Notes under the pieces: generated by a model
Database searches by the model: none
Told to the model about the DNA's origin: nothing
The model's input: the letters and a program-made list of their open reading frames with translations, nothing else
Shown: positions 55,414 through 62,851 of the stretch, piece after piece
How positions within the stretch are numbered: the first letter of the stretch is position 1
Layout of the letters: each line of letters opens with the position of its first letter
Program-made: the position numbers and the translations under genes
Origin: Limimaricola hongkongensis DSM 17492
GTDB lineage: Bacteria > Pseudomonadota > Alphaproteobacteria > Rhodobacterales > Rhodobacteraceae
Assembly (NCBI RefSeq): GCF_000600975.2
Contig: NZ_KK088653.1
Span: 186,501 to 250,500 of the forward strand
Direction: 5' to 3'
DNA length: 64,000 nucleotides

Positions 55414-55909
55414 TTAAGACGCTTGCCTGCCAGTCCGCCGTGCCAGCTTGGCGGCCAGGTTCGGTCCTACTCCTGGCCGAGACCACGGGCAGACCGCGAT
55501 GCAGATCCCGCAGCCATGATGCTCGTTGAAGAAGGGCAGGCACTGGTCGAAATCCACGTACCACTTGTGTGCGCCGCGGACCTGCTGCTTCTCCGGATAG
55601 ATCGCCTCGGGCGGGCAGGCGTCCTCGCAGATCCGGCAGCTCGCGCAGAAGGCATCGATGCCATGCTCGCGCGGCGGCGTGGGGGCGAAGGGGGCATCGT
55701 TCAGTACGGCCGAGAGCCGGAAGTTCGTACCGAGATCGCGGTCGATGATCGCGCCGTGCTTGCCAAGCTAGCCGAAGCCGCAGGCCAGCGCAGGCGGGAT
55801 CAGGGTGAAGTCCCCGGTCGTCGGCCCGGTCACCGGCTCATCCCTGCTGACGCAGCCACCCCGCAACCTGCTTGGCGGCATGCGCGGCCCTGCCGTACTG
55901 CCGAATAAC
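55414..55909 (-). pseudogene. QueG/reductive-dehalogenase-like 4Fe-4S protein, C-terminal half
   Basis: On the minus strand it encodes FRLSAVLNDAPFAPTPPREH, then CASCRICEDACPPEAIYPEK and NEHHGCGICIAVCPWSRPGV, two 4Fe-4S cluster motifs, ending GPNLAAKLARRTGRQAS. An amber stop replaces a glutamate codon at ACGFG-stop-LG, and an ~8-bp deletion breaks the frame further upstream. The first ~140 bp (about 55770-55909) also occurs, diverged, at 56893-57042. Confidence 0.8.
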
Positions 55910-56071
55910 CAACCACCGCCGCCTTCTCGAACCCATCGGGAACATCCCTCCAGCCGAGGCTGCAGCAAACTTCTACGCTGCTCTAGAAACTGAAGAGATG
56001 GCCGCGTAACTAACCGAAATCAGCCCCCGGCAAACCCGGCGCTGTTCACCTATCGAAGAAGGAGAGACTTC

Positions 56072-56428
56072 ATGGAGCTACTTACTGAAGAGCAGAGGGC
56101 CATCCTGACCGCCAACGGTAAGTCCAACGAGGAGCAAGCTCTCCACGGGAAGACATGCGACTTTAAGCCAGTCGTGAAGCTATTTCTTCGTGAGCCTTAT
56201 GAAGCGTGGCTTCTGACTGAGCTTATTCCGTCGGATCCCAACGATTTCTACGGACTGTATCTTGCTGACGGTAAAGAGCCAGATTTCCGTTATGTATCGT
56301 TGTCCGCGCTCGAAGCTAAGCGTGGGCGAGGTGGCTGCACCGTCGAGCGTGACATTCATTTCACTGCCGACAAAACTCTTCAGGGCTACGCTGAAGAGGC
56401 CAGGAGAAAAGGAAGAATCATCACTTGA
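56072..56428 (+). CDS. DUF2958 domain protein
   Basis: A 118-residue acidic protein with the DUF2958 pattern (EPYEAWLLTELIPSDPNDFY followed by GLYLADGKEPDFRYVSLSAL). It has a good AGGAGAG ribosome-binding site. DUF2958 genes are found mainly on plasmids and integrative elements, with no known function. It is intact although it lies between pseudogene fragments, so it may be under selection or recently acquired. Confidence 0.75.
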   Translation: MELLTEEQRAILTANGKSNEEQALHGKTCDFKPVVKLFLREPYEAWLLTELIPSDPNDFYGLYLADGKEPDFRYVSLSALEAKRGRGGCTVERDIHFTADKTLQGYAEEARRKGRIIT

Positions 56429-56543
56429 AACTATGGATTGAAGATAGTCGCTCGGCACACCTATGACAGAGGCCGTGGGATAAGTCCGTCCGGGAAAAGG
56501 GGCACCTCGGCCATCACCCGTTTTGCGCAACAGAGCCGTTGTG

Positions 56544-56880
56544 GACTATTCGATACTGTGCCGCCGGCAGGCGTGGATTGCGGTGCAGGACCCGTATCGC
56601 ACATCGCGCCAACCTCTGAACCTGCCCGTCGACAACACCGGCATCAAGTTCTGCGATTATAGCGAATGGCAGGCCTGCAAGCAGGGCCCGTCACGTCGCA
56701 GGCAATGGCGGAAGGTTCATATTGCCATGGACGCGGGCACCGGGGATGTGCGTGCGGTCGAGTTCACCTCAAGCCGCCAAGGCGACAGACCGCTGCTGCC
56801 GGAGCTGCTGTTGCAGATCTCGCCGGAGGCGACGATCGGCACGGTCACCGCAGACGGTGCCTTCGATACGCAACTATGCT
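56544..56880 (+). pseudogene. IS5-family transposase, internal fragment
   Basis: It encodes DYSILCRRQAWIAVQDPYRT, LNLPVDNTGIKFCDYSEWQA, RRRQWRKVHIAMDAGTGDVR, AVEFTSSRQGDRPLLPELLL and GTVTADGAFDTQLCY, the DDE-domain middle of IS5-group transposases (first and second catalytic aspartates VDNTG and TADGA). The N-terminus is missing, and the reading frame breaks at the junction with the QueG-like fragment. The last catalytic glutamate region is gone, so it cannot be active. Confidence 0.85.
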
Positions 56881-56892
56881 ATGGCCCCGAGT

Positions 56893-57521
56893 TCCCCGAA
56901 GCCGCAGGCCAGCGCGGGCGGGATGAGGGTGAAGTCCCCGGTCATCGGCCCGGTCACCGGCTCCGCGGCCCAGCCCTCCTGGCGCAGCCAGTTCGCAACC
57001 TGCTTGGCGGCATGCGCTGCCCGGCCATATTGTCGGATGACTTCGGCGCCGGCCTCGACCTCGGGCGCTTGGCGGAGCCGGGCGTAGTCGTGCCGCACCC
57101 CCAGCATGATCACCCGCGACTGCGGCACCGAGCGCCCCTCGTAGCACCACTCGGCTTGCATCTCGGCGACGCCGGTCTTCTCGCACAGGCCGGCCTCGAC
57201 GAAGCCGTCGAGCAGTTCGGTCCAGTCTTCAGGCGCGCGCGTGACCTGCTCGGCGGCGACCTCCGGCAACGGCGCTTCGAGGATCGCCTGCCGCGCGGCC
57301 CGTTCCGCCAATAGCGCCGGTGCATCCGGCTGGACCGTGTAGAACCAACGCTGCATCTCGCCATGCGGGATCTGGTCCGGATCGGGGGCCCAGTAGACTA
57401 GGCGCGGCGGATGCGGATCAGGATCATCCAGCCCGTTGATGTCGTTCCCCGACACGATGGGTCTCAGCGCCATCTGGGCAGGGTCGGGCTGGTAGGGGCG
57501 ATACGGATTGGGCTTCGGCAT
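56893..57521 (-). pseudogene. QueG/reductive-dehalogenase-like 4Fe-4S protein, N-terminal half
   Basis: The minus-strand frame from ATG 57521 gives ~210 residues (MPKPNPYRPYQPDPAQMALR through GDFTLIPPALACGFGELG) and is then cut by IS5-family sequence, ending at 56874. The missing part with the iron-sulfur motifs resembles the fragment at 55414-55909. The two halves share ~140 diverged bases, so they do not come from a simple split of one gene. The sequence is high GC and could be of chromosomal origin from a related strain. Confidence 0.8.
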
Positions 57522-58088
57522 GGCCGGAGGTTAGCCGATCTGCGGCATGCTACAAGCGGCGGTGGGCAACGCGCGGGTTCACTCGAGAAAACCTGCCCCC
57601 TGACGTTAGGTTATTCAAAGAATAGTCGTCGCGACCTCGGTCAGAGGGGGGCGTCAACCCCCTTGGAGGCGAGGCGCGGGGAGGTTTGCGAAAATTCTAA
57701 ACCGCGATTTTTCGCATAATTTCAGGTGTTTACGAATCTCCGGGGTGCTGCTTTAGGCCTCGCTGCCTCGAACATGTGGACAACCGAAAATCTCCGCTCG
57801 GGATTTTCACCCGGTTCGCTCATGTTGAAGGCAGACGAGGCAGTTGGAGATCTTGAGGAAGCCGTACCTGACCAATCGGGGCCGCCACACAGCGGGCTTC
57901 GAACACGGCGTCAGGGCGCAGAGCAGGCAAAAAAAGAACGCGCCTTGAAGAGCGCGCTGAAGTCGAAGGCCGACTGCGGCCCTACCACATCGCGGACCGT
58001 AGACCCGGACACCGGGCACCCGCAACACCGCAGTTGGTCAGACCCTTTGATCGTCCGGAGCCATGGGTTTCCGGGAGCGGAAGAAGTC
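57522..58088. other. Upstream region of the transposition operon
   Basis: A 567-bp region. The left 40 bp are the leader of the QueG-like remnant. An inverted repeat at 57687-57716 and AT-richer DNA (57680-57730) follow, likely the tnsA promoter area. An open frame from GTG 57726 leads into tnsA without a stop, but the ~120 residues it adds lack the look of a conserved domain. Confidence 0.55.
57687..57716. promoter_or_regulatory. Inverted repeat, candidate operator for tnsABC
   Basis: Arms TGCGAAAA and TTTTCGCA are perfect 8-bp complements separated by 14 bp, in an AT-rich patch about 370 bp before the chosen tnsA start and just before an alternative GTG start. The spacing fits a dimeric repressor site; no regulator gene is seen nearby. 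Confidence 0.35.
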
Positions 58089-58826
58089 ATGATCCTCGAA
58101 CACGATGAGTGGGCGTATTCGCCGCCCAAGTATAAAAGACAGACGGTTATCACCCTGGATCCCGTGGAGGGCGTTCTGCCCTTCGGGGGTGTCCGGAGCC
58201 CGCTGTCGACCAGCAGCTCGAGCCACCGGGTGACGCTGACCTACTGCGTGCCGGCCAACGACAACAAGCCGAGGATCGGCAAGTGCGAGAGCGCGGCCGA
58301 GCTCGCCGTCGCGCAAGAGGCGCTGATGGATCCGCGGCTTTACGATCTGGAGTTCCAGCCTTGCAGGGTGTCGTTCCTGTTCGATGGGACCAAGCACGAC
58401 CATACTTACGATCTCCGCCTGACAATGGTCTGCGGGGAGCGGCGGCTTGTCTTTGTCCGCAACCGGACCAGCCTTCAGCGGCCGAAGGAGCAAGCGAAGC
58501 TCAGGGCTCTCGTCGCCGCGACGCCGGAAAGCGAAGGGCACCGGGTGCTGGTCGTGGACGCCGACAGTTACTCTCGGCCCCGGCGCGACAACCTGCACCG
58601 GATGAAGATCGCATTCGACCAGGCTGAGCCCGAAGTCGATGAGATCGTCTTGGAGACAGCTGCTCGCCTTCGCACGCTTTGGCTCCTACGTGACCTGATC
58701 GCCGCGGTCGACCTCGAGCCGTGCGTGGCCTTCCAGTCGATCCTTCGCCTGATTGGCCGCAGGCAGCTGCACACGAACCTCGATCACGTGATCTCCTACT
58801 ACTCTCGCATCTGGTGGCCGGAATGA
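58089..58826 (+). CDS. tnsA: TnsA-like endonuclease
   Basis: A 245-residue protein (ATG 58089; a longer frame opens at 57726). The TnsA N-terminal nuclease fold is suggested by CESAAELAVAQEALMDPRLY, EFQPCRVSFLFDGTKHDHTY with DLRLTMV, and the following strand RRLVFVRN. In Tn7 TnsA the catalytic set is Glu, Asp and a Gln-x-Lys. Here Glu (67 or 71) and Asp108 are present, but the final position reads V-x-R (Arg124) rather than lysine. Its TGA overlaps the tnsB start. TnsA makes the 5' cuts that let a Tn7-like element move by cut-and-paste. Confidence 0.7.
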   Translation: MILEHDEWAYSPPKYKRQTVITLDPVEGVLPFGGVRSPLSTSSSSHRVTLTYCVPANDNKPRIGKCESAAELAVAQEALMDPRLYDLEFQPCRVSFLFDGTKHDHTYDLRLTMVCGERRLVFVRNRTSLQRPKEQAKLRALVAATPESEGHRVLVVDADSYSRPRRDNLHRMKIAFDQAEPEVDEIVLETAARLRTLWLLRDLIAAVDLEPCVAFQSILRLIGRRQLHTNLDHVISYYSRIWWPE

Positions 58827-61015
58827 AGCAGGAGGCAACGTACCTTCTTCCGGAGAATGCTTCGGTCGTCTTGGAGAAGCAGCGGTACCTCATCGACAGC
58901 CGATCTGGACGTGGCTCCGTCCTCGTCAGTTCGGCGGACCGCACGCGCACGTTCCTCCCGGGCAAGCAGCTCGACGAACTGTTGAGGGACGGCGCCTGCG
59001 TGCTCGAGAACGAGCACGGCGAGGTTGTGGTGGCCGGGATCGAGGATGACAGCTTCCGCTATCTCAACCAGCTGTCCGGCGAGGAGCGCAAGAATGTGCG
59101 TTTCCGCGCGGCCCTTTGCTACGCGATCCATGAGCTCGTCGGGCAAGGCCTGAGGCTGTCGGAAGGTATCCTCAACAAGCCACAGGTGCGGCAGGATATA
59201 TGCAAGCTTGCCGCAATGCACTTCGAGGGGAAGATCGCGATCTCCGCACTTCGCGGGGGGAGCATGACACGCGTCTTCCCACTTCCCAAGGGTCGGACGC
59301 TGTTGAAGTACTACCGGCTCTTCGAGGCGGAGCATTTCGATCCGCTCGCTCTTCAGGGTAAGCACAGGTGGAAGGGCAATCGTACTAGTCGCCTGGCTCC
59401 CGAGCTTCGGCCACTCATGACCGAGGCAAGCAAGGCCTGGCTAGATAAGCGCAAGCCCCCGATGGCAAAGGCCTACCAGAAGCTCAAGCTCCTCCTTAAA
59501 GCTGAGAATGTGTCTCGGAGGGGGAGGGGTGAAGCAGAGCTGGCATTGCCCTCGCAGGCTTCCTTGCGAGCTCATATCGACAAGCACGTCTCTTCGATCG
59601 GGCAGCAGATTGCGCGCGAGGGTGAGCGGGCTGCCTACAACAAGCGTGGACCCGGTTCGACTGACCTCCGGGCGCTGATGTTTGGGGAACTCGTCGAGAT
59701 CGATGAGTGCAAGCTTTCCATTCTCATTCCCATCAAGAGGGCCCAGCAGCCGGAAGAGGGGCATTCCAGCCACGGGGCGGCACCCAAAGGCGCTGAGGAA
59801 GTGGTCACTAAGCGAGTGCATCTCCTCTTGATGATCGACGTTGCAACGAGGATGCCTCTAGCTTGGACCTTGGCCGAGCAGCCCTCGGCTGACGCGACGC
59901 TGGAGCTTCTGCGCATGGCCACCCGCTCGAAGGAGAGGGAGAAGGTGAAGCATGGTTGCGACCAGAATCCTGCGCCTGCCGTCGGTATCGGCAAGGTCCG
60001 CAATGACAACGGGACGGGTCTGCGTAACCGAGAGGTAAAGGAGGCGATGGCGGGTCTCGGCATTATTTCGGTCGATACGCGCAGCTATCACAGTTCCGAC
60101 CGGCCGTTCATTGAGCGGCTGTTCGGCACGATCGAGTCTGAGTTGATCTCTGGGCTGACGGGCTATACTGGAAATGCCGCAGGCGCCCTGCCGGGCTACG
60201 ATGCGGTTGAGAACGCGAAGCTCCCGCTAGATGCCCTTTACCAGATCCTGACCCGCTACTTGGTCGATGTCTATTCGCACACGGCGCACCACGGTTTCGG
60301 AATGGACGGGCGCACGCCGTACCAGGCCATGCAGCGCGTTTTGAAAGAGGCCGGAATGGTCAGGCCCCCTTCGATGCAAAGCCGGCGCATTCATCTCGGT
60401 GGAGAGGTCAATGCCACTCCGACCGATGAGGGTATCAAGGCGTGCGGCCTTCCCTACCAGAGCCGCGAGTTCCAGCGCCTGCGGGACCTGTATCCGGGGA
60501 AATGGACTGTCTGTATCGACCCTGACCGTATTCAGGCCGTGACCGTTCAGATCGAGGGCTATGTCGGGGTCATCGAGGCCGAGCTGACGGCAACCTACGT
60601 GGCAAGCCTGACCCTCGCCGAATTCGTCGAGGCCATGGAGGAGCGTCGTCGCCAAGCTCCGCATGACGCAGAGGTGTCTGAGTACCAGTTCGTCGAAGCA
60701 CTTCGGGCCATCGAAAAAATCAATGCAACCTTCGAACCCAAACCCACCAAGGGCAGCTCCTTTTCGACCTTCGAAGAGCTCGAAGAACGGGCCCAACGGG
60801 TCACAAGTGGCATTCATCTTGCCCCTTCCACCAAGCTGCTCGACGTCGTCGAACCGGGAGGGCTCATGGCCGACGATCCTGTTGGTGCGCTGCCGATCGG
60901 ACGGGGGCTTCAGGCAGCGCTCGAGCTCGAAGAACCCCTCGAGGATGATACCCAGACCGCACTCGCCCCAGCCAGCCGGCTCGGGCGGCCGGACACTAAG
61001 GGATTGCTGAAATGA
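58823..61015 (+). CDS. tnsB: TnsB/TniA-like DDE transposase
   Basis: A 730-residue retroviral-integrase-superfamily transposase. The catalytic triad is Asp294 (GELVEIDECKLSI), Asp395 (KVRNDNGTGLRN) and Glu431 (RPFIERLFGTIES), with exactly 35 residues between the second Asp and the Glu. An N-terminal part with helix-turn-helix character and a C-terminal Mu-type domain (TVCIDPDRIQAVTVQIEG) fit the family. It binds the end repeats and performs 3' cleavage and strand transfer. ATG 58823 is set by the ATGA overlap with tnsA; the longer frame to 58721 lies inside tnsA. Confidence 0.92.
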   Translation: MKQEATYLLPENASVVLEKQRYLIDSRSGRGSVLVSSADRTRTFLPGKQLDELLRDGACVLENEHGEVVVAGIEDDSFRYLNQLSGEERKNVRFRAALCYAIHELVGQGLRLSEGILNKPQVRQDICKLAAMHFEGKIAISALRGGSMTRVFPLPKGRTLLKYYRLFEAEHFDPLALQGKHRWKGNRTSRLAPELRPLMTEASKAWLDKRKPPMAKAYQKLKLLLKAENVSRRGRGEAELALPSQASLRAHIDKHVSSIGQQIAREGERAAYNKRGPGSTDLRALMFGELVEIDECKLSILIPIKRAQQPEEGHSSHGAAPKGAEEVVTKRVHLLLMIDVATRMPLAWTLAEQPSADATLELLRMATRSKEREKVKHGCDQNPAPAVGIGKVRNDNGTGLRNREVKEAMAGLGIISVDTRSYHSSDRPFIERLFGTIESELISGLTGYTGNAAGALPGYDAVENAKLPLDALYQILTRYLVDVYSHTAHHGFGMDGRTPYQAMQRVLKEAGMVRPPSMQSRRIHLGGEVNATPTDEGIKACGLPYQSREFQRLRDLYPGKWTVCIDPDRIQAVTVQIEGYVGVIEAELTATYVASLTLAEFVEAMEERRRQAPHDAEVSEYQFVEALRAIEKINATFEPKPTKGSSFSTFEELEERAQRVTSGIHLAPSTKLLDVVEPGGLMADDPVGALPIGRGLQAALELEEPLEDDTQTALAPASRLGRPDTKGLLK

Positions 61016-61962
61016 ACTTTATCAATAGGAAAGCGCTGGATACGGCCACGGATCTCTACAAATGGCGCTATGCCTTTGAGCGTGCGGATCGACTGCAAAG
61101 CGCATTCGGGAGCATCGCTACGGAGTATTGGGGCCGTGCGGCGACCGGCCGGCATTTCGAGGCTCGCGGCCTCTTGGTGACCGGGGCGTCGCGCGTCGGC
61201 AAGACCAGTGAAATCCGGTTGATGCTTTCCGAATTCAACGAAGCAAAAGAGGAGCTGCCGTCTGGCAAGGTGGCGTCCGCCGTATCCTGCATCCTTGATG
61301 GAAAAATGACTTGGAAGGATCTGGGCTTCAGGACGGCGGAGGCGCTCGGTTATCCCGTTCGGCAGCGTAGGATGACGCAGAGCGAGATCTGGTCGCGTGT
61401 CACCTTCCAGGCAAAAGAGCAGGGGGTGGTCGCCATCCATTTCGATGAATGCCAACATATCTTTCCACCCAAGCCGGACCAGACCACCCGGGCGCTGCTC
61501 GATAGCTTCAAGTCTCTGATGAAGAGCACCGACTGGCCGCTCATGTTGATCCTCAGCGGTGTCGATGAGCTGGCTGGACATGTGCGGCAGGAAGAACAGC
61601 TCGCTCGCCTGTTGAGGCCGATTCACTTCCAGAACATCCAGCTTCCTAGCGACATGGGCGAGCTGAACCGGATTTGCTTCACCTATTGCGACGCAGCCGG
61701 TTTGGACTTCGAGGATCTCGCGACCAAAGAGTTTCTTCGCCGCCTGGCTTTCGCCTGCGCCGATCGGTGGGGACTGGTCATCGAATTGCTGATCGACACT
61801 TGCCTGCGGGCCCGAGCGGAGGGCGGGGATTGCATGGAAATAAAGCATTTCAGTACCGCTTTTGCGGATCGCAGCGGAATGCAAGCAGACTACACACCCT
61901 TCAACGTTCCGAACTACGAGAGTAAATTCGTTATGAGTAAAGTACTGCTAGGAGTAGCATAG
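61012..61962 (+). CDS. tnsC: TnsC/TniB-like AAA+ transposition ATPase
   Basis: A 316-residue AAA+ protein. Walker A is LLVTGASRVGKTSEIRL (G58 to T65), Walker B VVAIHFDECQHIF (D145, E146), and a sensor-like LILSGVDEL follows. Its length is nearer TniB than Tn7 TnsC (555). It links the targeting protein to the transposase and selects the target DNA. ATGA overlap with tnsB. It ends 536 bp before the right end of the element. Confidence 0.9.
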   Translation: MNFINRKALDTATDLYKWRYAFERADRLQSAFGSIATEYWGRAATGRHFEARGLLVTGASRVGKTSEIRLMLSEFNEAKEELPSGKVASAVSCILDGKMTWKDLGFRTAEALGYPVRQRRMTQSEIWSRVTFQAKEQGVVAIHFDECQHIFPPKPDQTTRALLDSFKSLMKSTDWPLMLILSGVDELAGHVRQEEQLARLLRPIHFQNIQLPSDMGELNRICFTYCDAAGLDFEDLATKEFLRRLAFACADRWGLVIELLIDTCLRARAEGGDCMEIKHFSTAFADRSGMQADYTPFNVPNYESKFVMSKVLLGVA

Positions 61963-62126
61963 AGTTCTGTGAATTAAATTGCTTGGCCCGTCGAGCTTCT
62001 CATGAAAGCAAGGGTATAGTTGAAAGGACAGCGAATACCGTTCGGGTGTAATTGAGGCGCGGAATCAAAATTTTTGCGTCATGGTTTTGACATGTATTCT
62101 CCTGAAATAGATTGTCGAAATAAAAA

Positions 62127-62336
62127 TTGCCGCATCCCTTACGGGGATATGGCCAATGGATCGAAGAGCGCGATCTTCCGGATGGAAGGATCATGCGCGT
62201 GCGCTGTGACCGAACAATCATAGCGCGTCTGCAATTATTGCAATTCCTCAAAATTTCTGGATTGACCCCGGCCGCCTTGCCTGAGATCGGCTCGTTGTTC
62301 GGGCCCGTGCTTACACGTATGCAGCACGGAGCGTGA
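62127..62336 (+). CDS. Possible small protein at the right end
   Basis: A 69-residue frame from a TTG start: MPHPLRGYGQWIEERDLPDG and RIMRVRCDRTIIARLQLLQF and LKISGLTPAALPEIG. The composition is protein-like, but I recognise no family and see no good ribosome-binding site. It could be a remnant. Confidence 0.3.
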   Translation: MPHPLRGYGQWIEERDLPDGRIMRVRCDRTIIARLQLLQFLKISGLTPAALPEIGSLFGPVLTRMQHGA

Positions 62337-62376
62337 GGGCATTGCTACGCTCAGAACCTCACAAGCTATTGCTTCC

Positions 62377-62498
62377 AGTTCGTAAAATTATGATGTCAGC
62401 CCAAGAGGCGCTTGGCGTATGCCGTTGTTATTTTTCGGTAAATTTAGAGCGCGGAGCGGAATTACCTATTCGATTCGCACTCTTATGCCGTACTGGCA
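62377..62498 (-). repeat. Right terminal inverted repeat and internal binding repeat
   Basis: The terminal repeat (62473-62498), read inward on the minus strand, is TGCCAG, four variable bases, then GCATAAGAGTGCGAAT, matching the left end. A second copy lies at 62377-62395 (AGTTCGTAAAATTATGATG), matching the consensus TTCG-yA-n3-TTATG-nnG. A weaker third candidate is near 62291-62307. Confidence 0.82.
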
Positions 62499-62503
62499 AC
62501 GGG
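62499..62503. repeat. Right copy of candidate target-site duplication (ACGGG)
   Basis: Immediately follows the right terminal repeat (CTGGCA). Matches ACGGG at 39814-39818 next to nrdJ. Confidence 0.65.
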
Positions 62504-62570
62504 TGATGAGGCTGAAAGCAATTCCAGTCCATTCCACCTGAAGTTTTGACCATCATGAAAGCGCTTATTG

Positions 62571-62600
62571 ACCACCGGGATGTTTCCCGGTGGTCTTTTT
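62571..62600. terminator. Rho-independent terminator, probably the original nrdJ terminator
   Basis: Perfect 10-bp arms ACCACCGGGA / TCCCGGTGGT with a TGTT loop, followed by CTTTTT. It sits 68 bp beyond the element's right end, just where the 3' end of nrdJ would have been before insertion. It now also blocks outward reading from tnsABC. The rest of 62504-62660 shows no gene. Confidence 0.88.
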
Positions 62601-62660
62601 GGTTTCAAAGGGCGCCGCGCCCGAGGCGCTTGCCCGAAACGACCTGCCCAACTACCAATC

Positions 62661-62790
62661 TCAAACCCGCAAGCACTCGTTGTGACCGAGGGACCGGCGG
62701 GGAGCGCCGCGGACGTGATCCACGCCATCATCGGCGAGCCAATCGGCCAGTTCCCCGGAGATGTAGCGGCTGCCATTCCATTTCGCGAAG
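62661..62790 (-). pseudogene. Scrap of IS3-family transposase (OrfB)
   Basis: The minus-strand frame reads KWNGSRYISGELADWLADDG then VDHVRGAP, matching the conserved DNGS-x-YI-x-GELA-x-W...HVRGAP region of IS3-family OrfB integrase cores. The catalytic aspartate before NGS is replaced and the rest of the protein is absent. It lies just beyond the SulP stop codon. Confidence 0.55.
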
Positions 62791-62851
62791 TGGCCACCGC
62801 GGACGATATCCCGTCCGGGCGGGTCCCTGTCATGCCTGACGAGTTCGCGCT

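Larger units (their letters stand above)
61963..62498. other. Right-end region of the transposon
   Basis: A 536-bp AT-richer stretch after tnsC. It holds one small open frame (62127-62336) and the right-end transposase-binding repeats. I see no terminator for the tnsABC operon; readthrough would leave the element toward the downstream chromosome. Confidence 0.6.

Noticed and set aside
55423-55908. A plus-strand 161-residue open frame
   Set aside because: It is the reverse strand of the QueG-like C-terminal fragment, whose iron-sulfur motifs read on the minus strand.
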